Origin: Oscillibacter sp. UBA6647
GTDB lineage: Bacteria > Bacillota > Clostridia > Oscillospirales > Oscillospiraceae
Direction of reading: 5' to 3'
Assembly (NCBI GenBank): GCA_002455655.1
Contig: DKLF01000012.1
Span: forward strand, 8,304-16,776
Length of the DNA: 8,473 nt
Positions 1 to 4,950 of the stretch are shown piece after piece; positions within the stretch are counted from its first letter, which is position 1; each line of letters begins with the position of its first letter. The notes below the pieces were generated by a model. That model did not search any database and was not told the origin of the DNA. It saw only the letters and a program-made list of their open reading frames with translations. The position numbers and the translations under genes are program-made.

Positions 1-1
1 C

Positions 2-319
2 TGCCGGGCGTGGGAGATCAGCCCGGAGCGGCTTTTGGAGAAAACCGGGGACAATCCGGCCCAGTCGGGCCTGACGGATTCCGATGCCCGGCGGGCCAAT
101 GTGCTGGGGATGTATGCCGCCCCATCCCCCGCGCAGACGGCGGGGCGGCGGATTTTGCTTGTCGACGACATCTGCACCACCGGCGCGACGCTGGGAGAGT
201 GCATCCGCACACTGAAGGACGCCGGTGCGGAGAGCGTTGTCTGCGTAACGGCGGCCCTTACCCGGCCTGAAAAAGGGTCGTCGGGAAATCAGGCGAAAAA
301 GGGCTGGAAATTTTCATAA
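2..319 (+). CDS. comF: ComF family protein, C-terminal part (5' end outside window)
   Basis: The reading frame is open from the left edge and ends at TAA 317-319, so only about 105 C-terminal residues are seen. They contain the type I phosphoribosyltransferase PRPP-binding motif LLVDDICTTGAT (bases about 155-190), with hydrophobic residues before the two acidic residues and a TTGAT phosphate loop, followed by a C-terminal alpha/beta segment (VVCVTAAL). ComF proteins are cytosolic and are needed for DNA uptake in naturally competent Firmicutes; the usual domain order is an N-terminal zinc finger followed by this PRTase-like domain. The zinc finger would lie upstream and cannot be checked. The last about 18 residues are polar and poorly conserved-looking. 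No clear intrinsic terminator follows; the next promoter begins 14 bases after the stop. Another PRTase is possible, but the length after the motif and the adjacent mreB fit ComF. Confidence 0.85.
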   Translation, partial: CRAWEISPERLLEKTGDNPAQSGLTDSDARRANVLGMYAAPSPAQTAGRRILLVDDICTTGATLGECIRTLKDAGAESVVCVTAALTRPEKGSSGNQAKKGWKFS

Positions 320-333
320 TTTACAGAATGTAC

Positions 334-362
334 TTGCAATCTGCCATCTTCGCCGATATAAT
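334..362 (+). promoter_or_regulatory. Sigma-A promoter of the mreB-like gene
   Basis: TTGCAA (334-339), a 17-base spacer and a perfect TATAAT (357-362) form a housekeeping-type promoter in the gap between comF and the mreB-like gene. Transcription would start near 369 and give a leader of roughly 90 bases. The leader contains a compact hairpin, GCGGC-GAAA-GCCGC (381-394), capped by a GNRA-type tetraloop. Confidence 0.7.
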
Positions 363-459
363 GTACCCGTATGATTGTGTGCGGCGAAAGCCGCTTCTCA
401 TAATTTTCAAAAGAACGGCAGAGAATACTGCGGAAAGTGCATGAGGTGGAGGCATGGCC

Positions 460-1479
460 ATGGCAAGGGATATCGGTATCGATCTCGGTACCGCTTCGGT
501 TTTGGTATACGTCAAGGGCAAGGGAATCGTGCTGAATGAGCCCAGCGTGGTGGCGCTGGATAAAAATACGGGGAAGTTGCTTCAGGTTGGGTCGGACGCG
601 CAGGCCATGCTGGGCCGCACCCCCGGCAACATCATCGCCATCCGCCCTCTGCGCGAGGGAGTGATCTCCGACTATGACATGACGGAGCGGATGCTCCGCG
701 AGTTCATTCGGAAGGTGGCGGGCTTCTCTTTTTTTAAGCCCAGAGTGATTATCTGTATTCCCTCCGGCATCACAGAGGTTGAGGAGCGCGCCGTGATCGA
801 CGCGGGCATTCAGGCGGGCGCGCGGAAGGTTTATCTCATTGAGGAGCCGGTGGCGGCCGCCATCGGCGCTGGCATCGACATTGCCAAGCCCGACGGGCAT
901 ATGGTGGTGGACATTGGCGGCGGCACCGCCGACATCGCGGTAATTTCCCTCAGCGGCATTGTGGAGTCCGCGTCCATCAAGGTTGCGGGCGATCAGCTCA
1001 ACGAAGCTGTGGTGAAGTATATGCGCCGCAAGCACAACCTGCTGGTGGGCGAGCGGACCGCCGAGGACATGAAAATCAAAATCGGCTGCGTTTTCCCCAA
1101 GGACGAGGAGGAGACGCTGGACGTGAAGGGCCGGTGTCTGCTGACGGGCCTGCCCAAGGTCATCACTGTCAGCTCAACGGAGATGATGGACGCCTTTGAA
1201 GAGCCGGTGGAGCGCATTATGGAGGCCATCCACTCCGTTTTGGAGCGCACGCCCCCCGAGCTGGTGGCGGACATTTCCACCAACGGTATCGTCATGACCG
1301 GCGGTGGCAGTCTGGTTTCCGGGTTTGACAAGCTGGTGGCCGCCCGGACGGGCATCCACACCATGGTGGCGGAGGACGCCATCTCCTGCGTGGCCCTTGG
1401 CACAGGCAAAAGTCTGGATGAGCTGAACAACATGCAGGACGGCACACAGAATCTGAGCCGCCGCCGCCAGATGAACTAA
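460..1479 (+). CDS. mreB: MreB/Mbl-family rod-shape-determining actin homologue
   Basis: This is a bacterial actin that polymerises with ATP on the inner face of the membrane and guides side-wall peptidoglycan synthesis. From the ATG at 460 it is 339 residues, normal for the family. Visible motifs are phosphate-1 GIDLGTASV (residues 6-14), the IEEPVAAAIGAG stretch (127-138), phosphate-2 DIGGGTAD (151-158), GERTAED (197-203), LERTPPEL (261-268) and the adenosine motif MTGGGSLVSG (279-288). The N-terminus (ARDIGIDLGTA, then KGKGIVLNEPSVVALDKN) is closest in my memory to Bacillus Mbl rather than MreB. Start choice: an ATG at 454 lies only one base from GGAGG (448-452), whereas the ATG at 460 is seven bases away and gives the family-typical N-terminus. 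One oddity is alanine at 157, where most relatives have a second threonine in GGGTT(D/E); the following aspartate is kept. No mreC/mreD follows, so it is a stand-alone gene with its own promoter. Confidence 0.93.
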   Translation: MARDIGIDLGTASVLVYVKGKGIVLNEPSVVALDKNTGKLLQVGSDAQAMLGRTPGNIIAIRPLREGVISDYDMTERMLREFIRKVAGFSFFKPRVIICIPSGITEVEERAVIDAGIQAGARKVYLIEEPVAAAIGAGIDIAKPDGHMVVDIGGGTADIAVISLSGIVESASIKVAGDQLNEAVVKYMRRKHNLLVGERTAEDMKIKIGCVFPKDEEETLDVKGRCLLTGLPKVITVSSTEMMDAFEEPVERIMEAIHSVLERTPPELVADISTNGIVMTGGGSLVSGFDKLVAARTGIHTMVAEDAISCVALGTGKSLDELNNMQDGTQNLSRRRQMN

Positions 1480-1545
1480 AAAGCCGGGAAGGCTTTGTTG
1501 GACAGACTTTAGACGGCAAATTTCAGCCCGCATTTTTTTAACATA

Positions 1546-1620
1546 GCCCGCCGCCTGTGGGCGGCGCTGGGCAGGGCCCCGGGGAGTGAATTTCCCGGGG
1601 TCTTGACTTTTGCCTTTTTT
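1546..1620 (+). terminator. Tandem GC-rich hairpins, probable terminator of the mreB-like gene
   Basis: Two strong hairpins lie downstream of the mreB-like stop. The first pairs CGCCGCC (1549-1555) with GGCGGCG (1560-1566) around TGTG. The second pairs CCCCGGG (1577-1583) with CCCGGGG (1594-1600), extendable by wobble pairs to 1574-1603, and is followed by a pyrimidine-rich run ending in six Ts (1615-1620). A smaller AAAGCC/GGCTTT hairpin (1480-1496) sits directly at the stop codon. The T-run is not immediately next to the stem, so termination by this element is likely but not certain. Confidence 0.55.
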
Positions 1621-1686
1621 GGGGGACTATGTAAAAGAATGGCGGAGAAACGAATTTTAAAAAAGATGGTAAATAAAAAAAGCATC

Positions 1687-1715
1687 TTGCGAAATATACA
1701 ATAGTCTGCTATGCT
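1687..1715 (+). promoter_or_regulatory. Sigma-A-like promoter of the APC permease
   Basis: TTGCGA (1687-1692), a 17-base spacer and TATGCT (1710-1715) lie in an AT-rich stretch unlike the surrounding GC-rich DNA. Each hexamer matches consensus at four of six positions. Predicted transcription start is near 1722, leaving a leader of about 50 bases with no room for a riboswitch. The rest of 1621-1686 is AT-rich and shows no gene. Confidence 0.5.
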
Positions 1716-1721
1716 AAATAA

Positions 1722-1742
1722 GTTAAATTGTTCAAATTCAAC
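1722..1742 (+). promoter_or_regulatory. Near-palindromic operator candidate at the permease transcription start
   Basis: A 21-base imperfect dyad, GTTNAATT-N5-AATTNAAC, is centred on base 1732. Seven of the eight outer positions in each half-site are complementary. It begins at the predicted +1 of the permease promoter, where a bound repressor would block transcription. The regulator is unknown; this is inference from symmetry and position only. Confidence 0.4.
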
Positions 1743-1770
1743 ACTTTAAAGCGAATAGACGGAGGAAAAC

Positions 1771-3120
1771 ATGGAAAACGGATTAGAAAAAAAGTACGGC
1801 CTGCCCACGGCCATCTGCATGGTGGTGGGAATCGTCATCGGCTCCGGCGTGTTCTTTAAGGCGGAGGCGGTGCTGGTGCAGACCGGCGGCAACATGCCGC
1901 TGGGAATTCTGGCGTGGCTGATTGTGGGCGCAATTATGATTGTGTGCTCGTATGTGTTTGCAACGATGGCCACCCGGTATGAAAAGGTCAACGGCGTGGT
2001 GGACTATGCCGAGGCGACGGTGGGAAAGCGGTATGCCTATCTGATGGGCTGGTTTATGGGTACCATCTATACCCCGGCTCTCACCAGCGTGCTGGCGTGG
2101 GTTTCCGCCCGGTATTTTTCCGTGCTGGTGGGCTGGGACATCACCGGCGGGTCCTGTCTGGTGCTGGCCTGCTTCTTCCTGTGCGCGGACTATGCACTGA
2201 ACGCGCTCTCTCCCCGCATCGCGGGAAAGTTTCAGGTTTCCACCACTGTCATAAAAATGGTCCCTCTGCTGCTGATGGGCGTGGTGGGCGTCATCGTGGG
2301 TCTTGTCAACGGGCAGATGGCCCAGAACTTTGCCACCGTTTCCGCAGCCACTGTTTCCTCCGGCGAGGGATTGATGAAAGCAACTGTGGCGGTGGCGTTT
2401 GCGTATGAGGGCTGGGTGCTGGCCACCTCCATCAACGCGGAATTGAAGGATGCCAAGAGAAATCTTCCCCGGGCGCTGGTTCTGGGGTCCTTCGTGGTGG
2501 TGATTACCTATATCCTGTATTACATCGGCCTCAACGGCGCGGTGACCACGGAAGAACTGATGGCCAGCGGACAGGCCGCTGCAAAGATGGCCTATCAGCG
2601 GGTGTTTGGCGAAGCTGCGGGTACGGTGGTGTTCGTGCTGATTGTGATTTCCTGCCTTGGAACGCTGAATGGCCTGATGCTGGCCAACTGCCGCTGCTTC
2701 TACGCGCTGGCCGCCCGGGGACAGGGTCCCAAGCCCGAGATGTTCCGGCAGGTGGACCCGGTGACCAACATGCCCAACAACTCCGCGATTCTCTCGCTGC
2801 TGTTTGCTGCGTTCTGGCTGCTGTATTTTTACGGGGCAAACCTGACGGCGGGCTGGTTCGGGCCGTTCTCCTTCGACTCCTCCGAGCTGCCGATTATCAC
2901 GCTGTATGGTATGTATATCGCCATGTTTATCCAGTTTATGCGCAAGGAGCGGACGCTGGGCGCGTTCAAGCGCTTTGTCATGCCGGCTCTGGGGCTGGGC
3001 GGCTGCGGCTTTATGGTGTATGCCGCTTTTGCCGGCTATGGAATCAAGGTGTTTTATTATCTGGTGGTTTACGCGGTGTTTATGCTGGTGGGCAACTTCC
3101 TTTACCGCAAAAACGCCTGA
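1771..3120 (+). CDS. APC-superfamily amino-acid permease (LAT/SteT-like)
   Basis: The product is a 449-residue multi-pass inner-membrane amino-acid transporter of normal length, with about 12 predicted hydrophobic segments (my reading). Family marks are the substrate-carboxylate loop GIVIGSGVF in helix 1 (residues 20-28), the unwound helix-6 segment AFAYEGW (209-215), and the LAT-type cytoplasmic motif NAELKDAKRNLPRAL (222-236). These resemble the SteT serine/threonine exchanger and related L-type or YfnA/YkbA-like carriers, but the substrate cannot be read from sequence. The start is well supported by GGAGG at 1761-1765, five bases before ATG. It stands alone, with its own promoter upstream and a strong terminator downstream. 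A transport role for amino acids fits the lysine and tryptophan genes to the right, but no shared regulation is visible. Confidence 0.9.
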   Translation: MENGLEKKYGLPTAICMVVGIVIGSGVFFKAEAVLVQTGGNMPLGILAWLIVGAIMIVCSYVFATMATRYEKVNGVVDYAEATVGKRYAYLMGWFMGTIYTPALTSVLAWVSARYFSVLVGWDITGGSCLVLACFFLCADYALNALSPRIAGKFQVSTTVIKMVPLLLMGVVGVIVGLVNGQMAQNFATVSAATVSSGEGLMKATVAVAFAYEGWVLATSINAELKDAKRNLPRALVLGSFVVVITYILYYIGLNGAVTTEELMASGQAAAKMAYQRVFGEAAGTVVFVLIVISCLGTLNGLMLANCRCFYALAARGQGPKPEMFRQVDPVTNMPNNSAILSLLFAAFWLLYFYGANLTAGWFGPFSFDSSELPIITLYGMYIAMFIQFMRKERTLGAFKRFVMPALGLGGCGFMVYAAFAGYGIKVFYYLVVYAVFMLVGNFLYRKNA

Positions 3121-3145
3121 GTGCGGCGCGAATTTTAAATGGTTT

Positions 3146-3205
3146 CCGCCGGTCCCGGTAAGGGCGCGCCGATTGGGCGCGTTTTGCCGGGACCGGCGGT
3201 TTCGT
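3146..3205 (+). terminator. Long hairpin terminator after the permease
   Basis: CCGCCGGTCCCGG (3146-3158) pairs perfectly over 13 bases with 3187-3199. The stem continues through T-G, A-T, A-T and G-T pairs, and then a CGCGCC/GGCGCG inner stem (3165-3170 with 3176-3181). It is followed by TTTCGTCTT, a moderate U-tract. It lies 25 bases after the permease stop and just before a new promoter, so it insulates the next unit. Confidence 0.75.
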
Positions 3206-3206
3206 C

Positions 3207-3234
3207 TTGCCATTTGCAGGGAATGGGGTATAAT
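3207..3234 (+). promoter_or_regulatory. Sigma-A promoter of the Nudix-DUF3783-DUF523 unit
   Basis: TTGCCA (3207-3212), a 16-base spacer and a perfect TATAAT (3229-3234) give a predicted start near 3241, about 20 bases before the GTG at 3262. The position between a terminator and a ribosome binding site makes it convincing. Confidence 0.7.
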
Positions 3235-3261
3235 GAAGAAAAACGACTGTGGGGGGATTTT

Positions 3262-3759
3262 GTGTTAAACACCACGCTGTGCTATCTGGAGCGGGGGGAC
3301 GAATATCTGATGCTCCACCGGGTGAAAAAGAAAAATGACCTGAACCACGACAAGTGGATTGGCGTGGGCGGAAAGTTTCTGGAAGGGGAAAGCCCGGAGG
3401 AGTGCCTTTTGCGGGAGACAAAAGAGGAGACGGGGCTGACCCTGACTCGCTGGCGCTATCGGGGCCTTGTGACCTTCCTCTCCGACGAATGGGAAGGGGA
3501 GTACATGCACCTGTTCACCGCCGACGCATGGATGGGAGAGCAAACTGTCTGCGACGAGGGAGACCTGCAATGGATTGGGAAAAAGGATTTGCGCAGGCTG
3601 TCGCTGTGGAGCGGGGACAACATTTTTCTTGATTTGTTGGAGTCCGACGCGCCTTTTTTCTCGTTGAAGCTGCGCTATGAGGGGCAGACGCTGACGGAGG
3701 CCGCGCTGGACGGCAAGCCTATGAAGCTTTCACAGGGAAGCGGGGCTGGCACGTCTTGA
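3262..3759 (+). CDS. Nudix hydrolase, MutT/8-oxo-dGTP diphosphatase-like
   Basis: The product is a 165-residue cytosolic Nudix enzyme that would hydrolyse a nucleoside diphosphate linked to another group, perhaps sanitising oxidised dGTP. The Nudix box G-x5-E-x7-RE-x-x-EE-x-G-L is complete at residues 37-59 (G37, E43, R51, E52, E55, E56, G58), preceded by the strand motif YLMLHRVKKKNDLNHDKWIGVGGK typical of the clostridial 8-oxo-dGTP diphosphatase group. The frame is open upstream to an ATG at 3139, but that extension runs through the permease terminator and the promoter at 3207-3234. The family N-terminus (LNTTLCYLE) begins at GTG 3262, preceded five bases earlier by GGGGGG (3251-3256). I therefore call GTG as the start. 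First gene of a probable three-gene unit. Substrate is not proven; relatives include other NTP pyrophosphatases. Confidence 0.88.
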   Translation: MLNTTLCYLERGDEYLMLHRVKKKNDLNHDKWIGVGGKFLEGESPEECLLRETKEETGLTLTRWRYRGLVTFLSDEWEGEYMHLFTADAWMGEQTVCDEGDLQWIGKKDLRRLSLWSGDNIFLDLLESDAPFFSLKLRYEGQTLTEAALDGKPMKLSQGSGAGTS

Positions 3760-3766
3760 AAACAAT

Positions 3767-3784
3767 CGCCGGACGTTTCCGGCG
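3767..3784 (+). other. Intercistronic hairpin
   Basis: CGCCGGA (3767-3773) pairs with TCCGGCG (3778-3784) around CGTT in the 52-base gap between the Nudix and DUF3783 genes. No T-run follows, so it is not a good terminator. It could act as a processing or stability element between the two genes. Confidence 0.4.
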
Positions 3785-3811
3785 GGATTGGAAATTGGAA
3801 GGAGCGTTGTC

Positions 3812-4204
3812 ATGGGTACGATTTTGCTGTACGGCTTTGAGGAGCTGAACGATATTCTGGTCATTAAGGCCGCGGCGGGTCCCTTTGGAGCAGAGGTAAA
3901 GCCAGTCTTCCGGGACGGGTGGCGCACCCCTGTTGGGGCGCTGGCAGGGCGGGAAACCCGGCCCGCCAGGGAGGGCGTGTTCTCCGGAAAGCTGGGGGGC
4001 CGCATGATGGTCTTCTGCGACTTGGAGCAGCAGTTGGACGGGCTTTTGGTGGCCCTGCGTCAATCGGGCGTGGGAGCAGGGTGCTATAAGGCGGTGCTGA
4101 CCAAGTGGAATCAGGAGTGGGACGGTATCGCCCTGTTCACAGAGCTTCAGCGGGAGCGGCGGGAAATTGAGGCCCGCAGGCAGGAACAGGCGGAGAAGAA
4201 ATGA
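3812..4204 (+). CDS. DUF3783 domain protein of unknown function
   Basis: A 130-residue soluble protein. The opening LLYGFEELND, the middle VKPVFRDGWRTPVGALAG, the later MMVFCDLEQQLDGLLVALRQSG and the C-terminal AVLTKWNQEWDGIALFTELQRER match the pattern I know for DUF3783, a small clostridial family with no established function. There is no signal peptide or membrane segment. The tail from about residue 112 is highly charged and probably a helix. Start choice: AAGGAG at 3799-3804 lies seven bases before ATG 3812; an in-frame upstream ATG at 3788 would place this Shine-Dalgarno inside the gene. Its stop overlaps the next start as ATGA (4201-4204), which implies translational coupling with the DUF523 gene and possibly a related job. 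That functional link is inference. Confidence 0.8.
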   Translation: MGTILLYGFEELNDILVIKAAAGPFGAEVKPVFRDGWRTPVGALAGRETRPAREGVFSGKLGGRMMVFCDLEQQLDGLLVALRQSGVGAGCYKAVLTKWNQEWDGIALFTELQRERREIEARRQEQAEKK

Positions 4205-4632
4205 AGCTGCTGGTTTCCGCGTGCCTGCTTGGCCTGCCCTGCCGGTATGACGGGGGGACTAAGCGCCTTGCGGGGATTGGCGCGCTGCTGGCGCGGCACG
4301 AGTGCGTCCCCGTCTGCCCGGAGCAGTTGGGCGGTCTGCCCACGCCCCGCCCACCCGCCGAATGTCGGGAAGGGTGCGTTTTCACCCGGGAGGGCGCCGA
4401 CGTGACGGCGGAATTTGAAAGAGGAGCACAGGCTGCGCTGGAGCTGGCGCGGCTGTTTGGCTGCGAAGCGGCGCTGTTGAAGGAGCGCAGCCCCTCCTGC
4501 GGCTGCGGCGTGATTCACGACGGAAGTTTTTCCGGCGGACTGACCGCTGGGGACGGCGTGACGGCGGCACTTTTAAAGGCGGAGGGCATTCCTGTATACG
4601 GGGAATCACGCATGGAAGCGCTGCCGGGGTAA
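4201..4632 (+). CDS. DUF523 family protein (TudS-like, probable Fe-S protein)
   Basis: A 143-residue cytosolic protein with the DUF523 signature: VSACLLGLPCRYDG (residues 5-18), CPEQLGGLPTPRPPAE (39-54) and LKERSPSCG (93-101). Some members of this family are [4Fe-4S] desulfidases acting on thiolated bases such as 2-thiouracil (TudS). Their cluster is held by three cysteines, for which C8, C39 and C100 here are the natural candidates, with E41 in the position expected of the conserved acidic residue. The protein has further cysteines (C14, C35, C55, C59, C88, C102). The first base of its ATG overlaps the previous stop, so translation is probably coupled. Activity on thiouracil is not implied for all members. 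No convincing terminator follows; only a weak AATTA/TAATT hairpin and a T-run near 4661. Confidence 0.88.
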   Translation: MKLLVSACLLGLPCRYDGGTKRLAGIGALLARHECVPVCPEQLGGLPTPRPPAECREGCVFTREGADVTAEFERGAQAALELARLFGCEAALLKERSPSCGCGVIHDGSFSGGLTAGDGVTAALLKAEGIPVYGESRMEALPG

Positions 4633-4676
4633 TCGACGGAAAATTAGGGTAATTGGCGGATTTTTGTCACAAATGG

Positions 4677-4704
4677 TTGACTTTTATAGAAGCTTTGCTA
4701 TAAT
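4677..4704 (+). promoter_or_regulatory. Sigma-A promoter of the lysine riboswitch-transporter transcript
   Basis: TTGACT (4677-4682), a 16-base spacer and a perfect TATAAT (4699-4704) precede the riboswitch; start predicted near 4711, only a few bases upstream of the P1 helix. Confidence 0.75.
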
Positions 4705-4715
4705 CAGACGTATTG

Positions 4716-4882
4716 CATGATAGAGGTGCGACAGTCAAAAGTAGCGTTTCCCAAGCAGGCCGAGGGGAGACGGGAAAGGGACTGCCGCCGAGGTTTTGCT
4801 CCCCGTGGCCTGATGGGGACGGAGCCGGTTCGTCGGAAAATATCCGCCGGACTGTCGCCCTGCGGGGCGGAGCGCTGTCGTG
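4716..4882 (+). ncRNA. Lysine riboswitch (L-box) aptamer
   Basis: The 5' signature GATAGAGGTGCGA (4719-4731) is the hallmark of the lysine riboswitch. It is followed in the right order by AAAAGTAG (loop-E/turn of P2), GCCGCCGAGG (4784-4793, matching the conserved GnCGCCGAAG), GACTGTCGCCC before P5, and GGAGCGCTGTC at the 3' end. P1 pairs CATGATAG (4716-4723) with CTGTCGTG (4875-4882), eight pairs with two G-U. P2 pairs GCGACAGTC (4728-4736) with GACTGCCGC (4780-4788), eight of nine. P5 is CGCCC-TGC-GGGCG-like. It binds L-lysine and here controls a transporter gene. The length of about 170 bases fits the class. Confidence 0.93.
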
Positions 4883-4938
4883 ATTCGTACGGGTTTGAGG
4901 TATGGAGTCATGACGCTTGGTCATGACTTTATTTTTTT
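4877..4938 (+). terminator. Riboswitch expression platform: antiterminator/terminator
   Basis: The terminator stem AGTCATGAC (4906-4914) / GTCATGACT (4920-4928), loop GCTTG, is perfect over nine bases and runs into TTTATTTTTTT (4928-4938). The competing antiterminator pairs GTCGTGATT (4877-4885) with the terminator's 5' arm (4906-4914), nine pairs with two G-U. Bases 4877-4882 are also the P1 3' strand, so lysine-stabilised P1 frees the terminator: a genetic OFF switch. The Shine-Dalgarno of the next gene starts directly after the U-tract. Confidence 0.88.
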
Positions 4939-4950
4939 GGAGGAGCTTCC

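Noticed and set aside
289..1035. 248-residue open frame on the minus strand opposite the mreB-like gene
   Set aside because: Low-complexity His/Asn/Arg-rich translation, crosses the mreB promoter and has no supporting start signals.
1603..1633. Second promoter, TTGACT with TATGTA, upstream of the permease
   Set aside because: The spacing is about 19 bases and the -10 is poor; the TTGACT overlaps the tail of the terminator hairpin.
1783..3213. 476-residue open frame on the minus strand opposite the permease
   Set aside because: It mirrors the codon bias of the permease gene, is rich in His, Gln and Arg with no recognisable domain, and runs through the terminator hairpin. The + strand gene has clear family motifs and a ribosome binding site.
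4642..4665. Terminator after the DUF523 gene
   Set aside because: AATTA-GGG-TAATT is only five A/U pairs and the T-run is separated from it; too weak to call.
4717..4926. Small + strand open frame of 69 codons
   Set aside because: It lies entirely inside the lysine riboswitch and its terminator; structure, not coding, explains the sequence.
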